Shown: positions 1-5,394 of the stretch, one piece after another | How the letters are laid out: the number at the start of each line of letters is the position of its first letter | How positions within the stretch are numbered: position 1 is the stretch's first letter | Source of the DNA: JAPUIN01 sp041580375 | GTDB lineage: Bacteria > Acidobacteriota > Polarisedimenticolia > Gp22-AA2 | Length of the DNA: 5,394 nt | Assembly (NCBI GenBank): GCA_041580375.1 | Contig: JBFGDZ010000198.1 | Location: forward strand, 1 to 5,394 | Reading direction: 5' to 3' | Position numbers and translations under genes: made by a program | The notes under the pieces: generated by a model | Database searches by the model: none | The model's input: the letters and a program-made list of their open reading frames with translations, nothing else | Told to the model about the DNA's origin: nothing

Positions 1-1691
1 GAGTTCGATCCCTCCAGCAGCCGGAACCGGTACTTGCCCCGCTTCACGTTCAGGTACGGCCACACCTTGCCGTTCACCAGGATCGTGTCGCCGAAGAAGT
101 TCTGCTTCACCGTGGCCGGGTAGGACAGCGTGCCGTCCGGGTTGAACAGGCGATCCTGGATCGCGAGGCCGATCTCGAACTCGCCGCGCGGCAGGTTCAT
201 CGCCCGCTCGTACGGATCGGTCAGCAGATAGAACCCCGCGAGACCCATGTAGACGTTCAGCCGCGTGATGCCGAGGGCGTGGTCGTGAAACCAGAGCGTG
301 CCCGGCGGCTGGTGATTCGGATAGGTGTAGGCAGCCGACTGGCCGGGCATGTAGGTCGCCTCCGGGTAGCCGTCGTAGCGCGCCGGCACGTGGGCTCCGT
401 GCATGTGAACGACGGTGAGCGGCGCGTCGCCCCAGGCGTCGGGACCGTGCGGGCAGGTGTCGACCTCGAGGTAGTGCGTCGTGCGCAGAGCGCCCGTCTC
501 ATCGCGCAGGTCGTTGATCCAGTTGACGGTGACCGGCTCGTCGGTCGAGGCCAGGATGGTCGGCCCCGGGTACGTCCCGCCGTAGCCCCACAGTGTCGTC
601 GGAGGCAGGTCCCGGTGCAGTTGCTGCTGGAACTGTGTCATGGCGATGTCGTACCGGGCGGCCCCGCCGGCCGTCCCGGAGGTCGGCACGGCCACAGCCG
701 GGATCGGCAGCGGATCGACGAACTTCGCCAGCCCGGCTCCGGCGCAGGGGTTCGGGTCGCAGACCGTCCCCTCGCCCTGGAAGACGTCCCCCTGGTTGAT
801 GCAGGAGGCCTGCCCGATCACCTGGCAGGTCCCCAGCGAGGAGCAGCAGGCCCCCTGCGGCTGCGGGCACGGATTGGGCGTGCAGGTCGTGCTCCCGGGG
901 AGCACCGTGCCGGTGCACAGCGCCGGGTCCTCCAGCGAGCAGAACCCCTCGGGCGTGCAGCACGCCACGTTGCCGGCGGGAGGGTTGAAGTCGACCACCA
1001 GGGCGGGCGAGCGGCTCAGCTGGCCGTTCTCGCGGCTGAAGAAGCGGCGGGCCGTCTTGTTGGTCCCCTCGCCGCCGATCAGGATCCAGCCGAAGTTGCC
1101 GGCCGGGGCATTGAGCATGCTCTGCACGTCGGCGACCAGGCCGTCCCCGGCGGTGAGGTCGGTCCAGATGTAGGTCCCGTTGCCGCTCGGCACGAGGAGG
1201 GTGGCGCTGGCGGTCGGATTGTAGGTGCCGCCCAGATTGCTCCAGTTAGTCGTGTTGAAGAACCGGTACAGCCAGGTCGCGTCCCCGGGCTGGGCCGGGG
1301 CGCCCTGCCCCTCGGCCCCGTCGCAGTTCGAGCCGGCCTCTCCCCAGTCCTGGGTGAGCCGGTGCCAGGAGAAGTTCCGGGCCTGGTTGTCCCGCACGCG
1401 GTTGACGACGATCCGGAGGCGCACCGCGGTGATGGTCGAGCCGGCCGGGACGTTCCCCGCCACGTCGAAGGCGAGGACCGCCCGGCGCAGCGAGGGCTGA
1501 TCGGTCCGGCCCGAGATCAGGTGAGACCCCGCGCCGCAGCTGAGGCTGTTCCCCGACTGGTACAGGGTGTTGTCCTTCGACGGGTAGATCGTCACCTGGG
1601 CGGCGAACGCGGCGGAGGCGAGAAGCCCGCCGGCGAGGACGACGCTCAGGGCCGCTCCTGCGTGGCGGGCGATGGCTGCGTAGAATTTCAT
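1..1691 (-). CDS. Secreted CotA-like multicopper oxidase with N-terminal DNRLRE-type domain and Cys-rich repeats (3' end outside window)
   Basis: Likely an exported copper enzyme that oxidises phenolic, pigment or metal substrates while reducing O2 to water; the substrate cannot be read from the sequence. The frame is open for 563 codons from ATG at 1691 to the window edge. Residues 1-30 form a Sec signal peptide (few basic residues, hydrophobic core, cleavage likely after AFA). Residues about 32-236 resemble DNRLRE-type beta-sandwich domains (DNTLYQSG, AGSHLISGR, FGWILIGGEGT, RRFFSRE). Residues 244-316 are two six-Cys repeats. From about 322 the CotA/bilirubin oxidase fold begins: LWGYGGTYPGPTI, HMHGAHV (H429, H431), LWFHDHALGITRLNVY (H469, H471) and ILVNGKVWPYLNV. 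By CotA homology these four His are type 2/type 3 copper ligands. About 285 further residues, including the type 1 site (HCH...M), should lie to the left. The start is supported by AGGAGG seven bases upstream and by the signal peptide. No frameshift is visible. Confidence 0.93.
   Translation of the reverse strand, partial: MKFYAAIARHAGAALSVVLAGGLLASAAFAAQVTIYPSKDNTLYQSGNSLSCGAGSHLISGRTDQPSLRRAVLAFDVAGNVPAGSTITAVRLRIVVNRVRDNQARNFSWHRLTQDWGEAGSNCDGAEGQGAPAQPGDATWLYRFFNTTNWSNLGGTYNPTASATLLVPSGNGTYIWTDLTAGDGLVADVQSMLNAPAGNFGWILIGGEGTNKTARRFFSRENGQLSRSPALVVDFNPPAGNVACCTPEGFCSLEDPALCTGTVLPGSTTCTPNPCPQPQGACCSSLGTCQVIGQASCINQGDVFQGEGTVCDPNPCAGAGLAKFVDPLPIPAVAVPTSGTAGGAARYDIAMTQFQQQLHRDLPPTTLWGYGGTYPGPTILASTDEPVTVNWINDLRDETGALRTTHYLEVDTCPHGPDAWGDAPLTVVHMHGAHVPARYDGYPEATYMPGQSAAYTYPNHQPPGTLWFHDHALGITRLNVYMGLAGFYLLTDPYERAMNLPRGEFEIGLAIQDRLFNPDGTLSYPATVKQNFFGDTILVNGKVWPYLNVKRGKYRFRLLEGSN
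744..965 (-). repeat. Two tandem six-cysteine repeats linking the two domains of the oxidase
   Basis: Within the multicopper oxidase gene, residues 243-316 contain two copies of one cysteine pattern. Copy 1 has Cys at 244, 245, 251, 259, 270 and 275; copy 2 has Cys at 282, 283, 289, 297, 311 and 316. The spacing is CC-5-C-7-C-10-C-4-C in the first copy and CC-5-C-7-C-13-C-4-C in the second, and both end in PNPC. Copies start with ACC and carry G-F-C or G-T-C at the third Cys. Even cysteine numbers in an exported protein suggest disulphide-stapled mini-modules between the DNRLRE-type domain and the catalytic domain. The pattern resembles short 'GACC..G.C' modules that I recall from surface proteins of Planctomycetes and similar environmental bacteria. 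Their function is not known to me. Confidence 0.85.
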
Positions 1692-1696
1692 GGTTT

Positions 1697-1704
1697 CCCC
1701 TCCT
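1697..1704 (-). promoter_or_regulatory. Strong ribosome binding site of the multicopper oxidase
   Basis: Read on the minus strand this is AGGAGGGG. Its AGGAGG core is separated by seven bases from the ATG at 1691. It fixes the start of the oxidase gene and is much stronger than anything in front of the RND permease. Its first three bases are also part of an inverted repeat with 1737-1745, so access to it could depend on RNA folding. Confidence 0.8.
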
Positions 1705-1745
1705 GCAAACTCATGAGGTTGGTGCGCAAAAACCGGGTTTGCAGG
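1702..1745 (-). repeat. 9-bp inverted repeat in the oxidase leader, reaching into the ribosome binding site
   Basis: On the minus strand CCTGCAAAC (1745-1737) is the exact reverse complement of GTTTGCAGG (1710-1702), with a 26-base loop. The second arm overlaps the first three bases of the Shine-Dalgarno sequence. A competing 5-bp hairpin, GCAAA/TTTGC with a 7-base loop (1726-1742), uses most of the first arm. The repeat is directly visible; a role in translation control is inference. If transcription starts near 1741, as the candidate sigma-54 promoter predicts, part of the outer stem would be missing from the RNA. Confidence 0.4.
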
Positions 1746-1751
1746 TAGGAG

Positions 1752-1767
1752 AGCAATTGCCGTTCCA
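1752..1767 (-). promoter_or_regulatory. Candidate sigma-54 (RpoN) -24/-12 promoter for the multicopper oxidase
   Basis: Read on the minus strand, TGGAACGGCAATTGCT fits the RpoN consensus TGGCACG-N4-TTGCW with a single mismatch (A for C at the fourth base). The nearly invariant GG and GC are at the correct spacing. It faces the oxidase gene and would place transcription start near 1741, giving a leader of about 50 bases before the ATG. Sigma-54 promoters need an ATP-dependent enhancer-binding activator, usually bound 80-150 bases upstream; a pair of short near-palindromes lies in that range (1844-1874). No convincing sigma-70 type -35/-10 pair was seen in the gap. The match is observed; its activity is inference. 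Confidence 0.5.
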
Positions 1768-1783
1768 TCCCCGGATCGGGGAT
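1767..1783. repeat. Perfect 7-3-7 inverted repeat abutting the candidate -24 element
   Basis: The plus strand reads ATCCCCG, then GAT, then CGGGGAT, an exact inverted repeat with a three-base centre. One base overlaps the -24 end of the candidate sigma-54 promoter. It could be an operator for a dimeric regulator or a small hairpin. There is no T-run in the direction of the genes, so it is not a canonical terminator. Confidence 0.4.
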
Positions 1784-1843
1784 TTCCCTCATCCGTCCTG
1801 GTGATCTTTCCGACCCGTGAGACGGCGATCCGACGAACTTTTG

Positions 1844-1874
1844 GCGGCCCCGCTTGCAGACTTTGCGGCCCCGC
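1844..1874. repeat. Pair of 10-bp near-palindromic direct repeats, 21-base period
   Basis: GCGGCCCCGC (plus strand) occurs at 1844-1853 and again at 1865-1874. Each copy is itself a GCGG/CCGC inverted repeat around a CC centre, and each is preceded on the plus strand by a short T-rich stretch. The 21-base period is two helical turns, so both would face the same side of the DNA. Relative to the predicted oxidase transcription start (about 1741) they lie roughly 103-133 bases upstream, the usual place for sigma-54 activator sites. The high G+C content makes chance GC-rich palindromes more likely, so the role is tentative. Confidence 0.4.
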
Positions 1875-1894
1875 CCCCGGTTCCTCCGGGCGGG
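1870..1894 (-). terminator. GC-rich hairpin after the efflux operon (weak terminator candidate)
   Basis: On the minus strand, CCCGCCCGG pairs with CCGGGGGCGGG around an AGGAA loop, giving a nine-base-pair stem with a two-G bulge. It begins 38 bases past the RND stop codon. The position suits a transcript end, but no T-run follows, so this is not a classical intrinsic terminator. It may instead protect the mRNA 3' end. Its left part overlaps one of the GCGGCCCCGC repeats. Confidence 0.3.
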
Positions 1895-1932
1895 CCGGAC
1901 CGCCGACGATCGGAAGAGGAGGCGTCGCGCCG

Positions 1933-4900
1933 TCAGGCCATCCCGGCGCGGCCGCTCTCGATCTCCTCGAGGCGGACGACGCCGACGGTGCGGCTGGTGA
2001 GGTAGGAGTACATCGCGGGGACGACGAACAGGGTCAGCACGGTGCCGAGGGTCAGGCCGCCGATCACGGCGACCCCCATCGGCACGCGGCTCTCCGAGCC
2101 GGCGCCGAGGGCCAGCGCGATCGGCAGGATCCCCAGGATGGTCGACAGGCTGGTCATGAGGACCGGCCGCAGCCGGGCCGCGGCCGCCTCGATCGTCGCC
2201 TCCATCAGGGGACGCCCGGCCGCGCGGCGCTGGTTGGCGAACTCGACGATCAGAATGCCGTTCTTCGTCACCAGGCCGATCAGCATGATCATCCCGATCT
2301 GGCTGAACACGTTCAGCGTCTGGCCGAACCACCAGAGCGACACCAGCGCTCCGGCCAGCGCCAGCGGCACGGTCAGCATGATGGTGAACGGGTCGCGGAA
2401 GCTCTCGAACTGCGCCGCGAGCACGAGATAGAGCAGGACCACGGCCAGGAGGAAGACGAACGCGAGGGTGTGGCTGCTCTCCTCGAAGTCGCGCGACTCG
2501 CCGGTGAGCGCGGTGTGGAACGTGTCGTCCAGCGTACGGTCGGCGATCGCCCGCATCGCGTCGATCCCCTGGGAGATGGTGTACCCGGGGGCGAGGCCGG
2601 CCGAGACGGTCGCCGACAGGTAGCGGTCGAAGCGGTACAGCTGCGGCGGGCTGGAGCGCTCCTGGATCGAGACCAGGGCGTCGAGATGAACCGGCTTGCC
2701 GTTGCGCGCCTTGACGTAGAGGTTGCGCAGATCGACCGTCTCGTCGCGGTCTGGCGCCGCCACCTGACCGATGATCTCGTACTGCTTGCCGTCCATGATG
2801 AAGAAGCCCAGCCGCTGCTCGCTCAGAGCGATCTGCAGCGTCTGGGCGACGTCGAGCACCGAGATGCCGAGGTCGCGCGCCCGCGCGCGATCGATGTCGA
2901 CGTTGAGCTCCGGCTTGTCGAACACGAGATCGACGTCCACGGACGAAAAGGCCGGCTCGCGCTCCGCCTCGTCGAGGAACGCGGGCAGCACCTCCTTCAA
3001 CCGGTCGAGCGTCGGCGCCTGCAGGACGAACTGAACCGGAAGGCCGCGCCGGCGGCCCCCGGAGATGGTCGGGTCCTGTGTGACGAAGATCTGCGCGCCC
3101 GCCAGCTCCTCCACGCGGGCGGAGAGCGCATCGGCGATCTCCATCTGGCTGCGCGCCCGGTCGGCGGGCGGCACGAGCCGCACGCGCGCGAAGCCCGAGT
3201 TGATCGAGGTGCTGGCGCCGAAGCCGGGGGAGGTGACCCAGACGATCTGCCGGGCCTCGGGCACCTCGCGGGCGATCAGGGCCCCGAGCTCGTCCATCAG
3301 GCCGTCCATGTAGGCGTAGGTGGCGCCCTCCGGCCCCCGGGCGCTGACGCGGATCGAGCCGCGGTCCTCCAGCGGCGCCAGCTCGGCCGGCAGGATTTTG
3401 AAGAACAGGACGATGAGCCCCGCGCAGCCCGCGATGAGCGGGAGAGCGAGCCAGCGCCGGACCATCATCTTCTCGAGCGCGCCCCGGTAGGTGCGGGCCA
3501 GCCCGCGGAAGAACGGCTCGCTGACCCGGTAGAAGCGCGAGTGCTTCTCGTGGTGGCGCAGCAGCCGGGTGGAGAGCATCGGGGTGAGCGTCAGCGCGAC
3601 GAACGAGGAGATGATCACGGCGCCCGAGAGCGTCGCGCCGAACTCGCGGAACAGCCTCCCGGTCAGCCCCCCGAGGAACATCACCGGCAGCAGCACGGCG
3701 ACGAGGGCCAGCGTCGTGGCGATGACCGCGAAGAAGATCTCCCGCGTCCCGACCACGCCGGCCTGCAGCGGCGCGAGGCCCGACTCGATCTTCGAGTAGA
3801 TGTTCTCCAGCACGACGATGGCGTCGTCGACGACGAGGCCGATGGCCAGCACCAGGGCGAGCAGCGTCAGCACGTTGATCGAGAACCCCGCGGCGTACAT
3901 CAGGAAGAACGATCCGACGAGCGACACCGGGATCACGAGCAGGGGGATCAGGGTCGTCCGGAGGTCCCGCAGGAAGAGGAAGATGATGATCACGACGAGC
4001 AGCAGGGCGACGAGGATCGTCTGCGTCACCTCCCGGATCGACTCCCGGATGAACGTGGTCGTGTCGAATCCGTAGTCCAGCACGATGTCGGGCGGCACCT
4101 CGCGCCGGAGCTGCTCGACGCGCCGGTAGAACTCGTCCGCGATGTCGATGTAGTTCGCGCCGGGCTGGGGCCGGATCACCACGGCCACCATCGGCACGCC
4201 GTCCTTCTTGAGGATGGTGCGCTCATTGCGCGGGCCGAGCTCGGCGCGGCCGACGTCCCGCAGCCGCACGACGCCGCCGGCGTCCTGCTTGAGGATCAGG
4301 TCGTCGAACTCCCCCGGGGACGACAGGCGGCTGAGGACGCGCACCGGCAGCTCGACCGTGCGCCCCTCGATCCGCCCGGCGGGCAGCTCGACGTTCTCGC
4401 GCTGCACGGCGTTGCGGACGTCGAGGGGGGTCAGCCGGTAGGCGGCCAGGCGTTGCGGGTCGATCCAGATCCGCATCGCGTAGGTCTTGTCCCCCCAGAT
4501 GCTGACGCGGGCGACGTCCGGGATCGTCTGCAGCCTTTCGGCGAACAGCTCGTCGGCGAGGCGGGTCAGTTCGAGCAGATTGCGGGAGTCGCTGCCGATC
4601 GTCACCTGCAGGATCGGGCTCGCATCGGCGTCCGCCTTGAAGACTCCCGGAGGCTCCGCGTCCGGGGGCAGGTTCCACAGGGCCCGCGAGACCGCGTCGC
4701 GCACGTCGTTGGCGGCCCGCTCCAGGTCGGCCCCCAGACCGAACTCCACGACGATGGTGCTGCGCCCCTCGCGGCTCGTCGAGGTGAGGGTGCGGATGCC
4801 GGCGACGCCGTTGATCGACTCCTCCAGCGGCTCGGTGATCTCCGTCTCGATCACGTCGGCGCTCGCGCCGCGGTAGTCGGTGCTGACGGAGATGATCGGG

Positions 4901-5025
4901 GGGTCGACGGCGGGAAACTCGCGCACGCCGAGGAAGGAGACCCCCAGCAGGCCGAACAGGACGATGGCGGTCGACATCACGACCGCCAGGACGGGTCTCC
5001 GGATGCTGAGGGCGTACAGGCTCAC
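1933..5025 (-). CDS. RND multidrug efflux permease, HAE-1 (AcrB-like) family, complete
   Basis: Inner-membrane proton/drug antiporter of a tripartite efflux pump, expected to act as a trimer. The 1030 residues match the usual AcrB length of about 1050. Twelve membrane segments can be placed: TM1 about 11-33, TM2-TM6 about 334-486, TM7 about 525-546, TM8-TM12 about 854-1008. The two large periplasmic loops lie at about 34-333 and 547-853. Proton-relay residues are all present: D400 and D401 in TM4 (GLVVDDAIVVLEN), K921 in TM10 (GLVTKNGILIVEF) and R951 (RLRPVLMTS), matching AcrB D407/D408, K940 and R971. The paired Asp argues for drug or hydrophobe export (HAE-1) and against heavy-metal RND pumps. 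The GTG start is chosen because the conserved N-terminus (LYALSIRRPVLA) follows it directly and because GTGA overlaps the adaptor stop by four bases. No good Shine-Dalgarno precedes it, so translational coupling is likely. The actual substrate cannot be predicted. Confidence 0.96.
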   Translation of the reverse strand: MSLYALSIRRPVLAVVMSTAIVLFGLLGVSFLGVREFPAVDPPIISVSTDYRGASADVIETEITEPLEESINGVAGIRTLTSTSREGRSTIVVEFGLGADLERAANDVRDAVSRALWNLPPDAEPPGVFKADADASPILQVTIGSDSRNLLELTRLADELFAERLQTIPDVARVSIWGDKTYAMRIWIDPQRLAAYRLTPLDVRNAVQRENVELPAGRIEGRTVELPVRVLSRLSSPGEFDDLILKQDAGGVVRLRDVGRAELGPRNERTILKKDGVPMVAVVIRPQPGANYIDIADEFYRRVEQLRREVPPDIVLDYGFDTTTFIRESIREVTQTILVALLLVVIIIFLFLRDLRTTLIPLLVIPVSLVGSFFLMYAAGFSINVLTLLALVLAIGLVVDDAIVVLENIYSKIESGLAPLQAGVVGTREIFFAVIATTLALVAVLLPVMFLGGLTGRLFREFGATLSGAVIISSFVALTLTPMLSTRLLRHHEKHSRFYRVSEPFFRGLARTYRGALEKMMVRRWLALPLIAGCAGLIVLFFKILPAELAPLEDRGSIRVSARGPEGATYAYMDGLMDELGALIAREVPEARQIVWVTSPGFGASTSINSGFARVRLVPPADRARSQMEIADALSARVEELAGAQIFVTQDPTISGGRRRGLPVQFVLQAPTLDRLKEVLPAFLDEAEREPAFSSVDVDLVFDKPELNVDIDRARARDLGISVLDVAQTLQIALSEQRLGFFIMDGKQYEIIGQVAAPDRDETVDLRNLYVKARNGKPVHLDALVSIQERSSPPQLYRFDRYLSATVSAGLAPGYTISQGIDAMRAIADRTLDDTFHTALTGESRDFEESSHTLAFVFLLAVVLLYLVLAAQFESFRDPFTIMLTVPLALAGALVSLWWFGQTLNVFSQIGMIMLIGLVTKNGILIVEFANQRRAAGRPLMEATIEAAAARLRPVLMTSLSTILGILPIALALGAGSESRVPMGVAVIGGLTLGTVLTLFVVPAMYSYLTSRTVGVVRLEEIESGRAGMA

Positions 5026-5394
5026 GGCCCCGCCGTCCCGTCCGCGGCGCCCCGGCCCGCCGGCAGCGCGCGGACCGGCAGGTCCGGACGCAGCCGCTGG
5101 ATCGCCGACACGATCACGCGGTCGCCGGGGGACAGCCCGCTCGTGATCTGCACCTCGGTGTCCGTCCGGATCCCGGTCTCGACGCGCCGCGGGCGCGCCA
5201 CCCCGTTCTCGACGATGAAGACCTTCTTGCCCCCCAGCTCCGGAATGATGGCCAGGCTCGGCACGACGAGCGCGTCGGCCACCTCGCCGACCGTGAGCGA
5301 AACGTCCGCGAAGGCGCCGGGCAGGAGCGCGCCGTTCCGGTTCGGCGTGCGGGCGCGGATCAGGAGGGAGCGCGTCTCCGGGTCGATGCGGGGC
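5022..5394 (-). CDS. RND periplasmic adaptor (membrane fusion protein), C-terminal part
   Basis: Links the RND permease to an outer-membrane channel across the periplasm. Only the last 123 residues and one extra base lie in the window; the start, any signal peptide or lipobox, and the hairpin and lipoyl domains are outside to the right. What is visible fits the end of the beta-barrel domain (IDPETRSLLIRARTPN..G.LLPGAFADVSL) followed by the membrane-proximal domain (LVVPSLAI, KKVFIVENG, GLSPGDRVIVSAIQRLRPDLPV), as in AcrA/MexA-type adaptors. A short Gly/Ala-rich tail ends at TGA, which shares bases with the GTG of the permease. Order and overlap show one operon, adaptor first. An internal GTG at residue 38 could be mistaken for a start, but homology runs continuously upstream of it to the window edge. 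Confidence 0.93.
   Translation of the reverse strand, partial: PRIDPETRSLLIRARTPNRNGALLPGAFADVSLTVGEVADALVVPSLAIIPELGGKKVFIVENGVARPRRVETGIRTDTEVQITSGLSPGDRVIVSAIQRLRPDLPVRALPAGRGAADGTAGP

Noticed and set aside
499..963. Minus-strand 154-codon frame inside the oxidase gene, possible sign of a frameshift
   Set aside because: The oxidase frame translates continuously with conserved motifs on both sides, so no frameshift is needed. The alternative frame has no recognisable features.
1688..1714. Eight-codon upstream reading frame (MSLQEGKP) whose TGA overlaps the oxidase ATG
   Set aside because: The ATGA overlap looks like translational coupling, but no ribosome binding site precedes its ATG and the oxidase has its own strong one. 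It is too short to support as a gene.
279..1748. Long open frame of 489 codons on the plus strand
   Set aside because: It is antisense to the multicopper oxidase, whose minus-strand frame has a signal peptide, copper motifs and a strong ribosome binding site. The plus-strand translation is Arg/Gly/Val/Pro-rich with no recognisable motif, as expected for a shadow frame in GC-rich DNA.
1870..1894. A strong intrinsic (Rho-independent) terminator after the pump
   Set aside because: The stem is GC-rich but no T-run follows in the direction of transcription, so it is listed only as a weak candidate and not as a confirmed terminator.
1688..2332. Minus-strand frame of 214 codons ending at the oxidase start
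   Set aside because: Its first part overlaps the RND permease C-terminus in another frame, and its product is a low-complexity Arg/Asp/Pro-rich string. It merely runs through the gap.
4223..4678. Minus-strand 151-codon frame inside the permease gene
   Set aside because: It is in a different frame from the permease and reads as Arg/Pro/Ala-rich shadow sequence, while the permease frame is continuous and conserved here.
1933..5025. Heavy-metal RND pump (CusA/CzcA type), suggested by the neighbouring copper oxidase
   Set aside because: TM4 carries the paired Asp motif VVDDAIVVLEN typical of the HAE-1 drug class, and no Met-rich copper-relay pattern was noticed.

Overview
This is a G+C-rich window (about two-thirds G+C by eye) in which every supportable gene lies on the minus strand, so the map is best read from right to left. 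It looks like a Gram-negative (diderm) bacterium, because it carries an RND inner-membrane pump with its periplasmic adaptor. The secreted protein at the left end combines a DNRLRE-type domain with short Cys-rich 'GACC...' repeats. As far as I recall, that style is common in Planctomycetes, Acidobacteria-like and other environmental high-GC lineages. The phylum cannot be fixed from this sequence alone.

Layout from right to left. Positions 5394-5022 hold the C-terminal 123 residues of a membrane fusion (periplasmic adaptor) protein, cut by the window edge. Its TGA overlaps the GTG start of a complete 1030-residue HAE-1 type RND efflux permease (5025-1933), so the two are translationally coupled parts of one tripartite pump. 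No outer-membrane TolC/OprM-like channel gene is present here; it may lie upstream of the adaptor, outside the window, or elsewhere in the genome.

A 241-base gap (1932-1692) follows. It has more visible structure than a plain spacer: a GC-rich hairpin just after the pump, two copies of a 10-bp near-palindrome 21 bases apart, a perfect 7-3-7 inverted repeat, a close match to a sigma-54 -24/-12 promoter, a 9-bp inverted repeat reaching into the ribosome binding site, and a strong Shine-Dalgarno sequence. This suggests that the next gene has its own regulated promoter and does not simply read through from the pump.

Positions 1691-1 hold the first 563 residues of a secreted, CotA/bilirubin-oxidase-like multicopper oxidase, truncated by the left window edge. 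Before the oxidase domain it carries a signal peptide, a DNRLRE-type domain and two tandem six-cysteine repeats. The first trinuclear copper-binding motifs (HMHG and HDH) are intact. The type 1 copper site would lie outside the window.

No mobile element, CRISPR array, tRNA or rRNA was seen. I see no evidence of a wholly new defence-type or multi-gene system. The parts most worth following up are the composite oxidase and its upstream control region.
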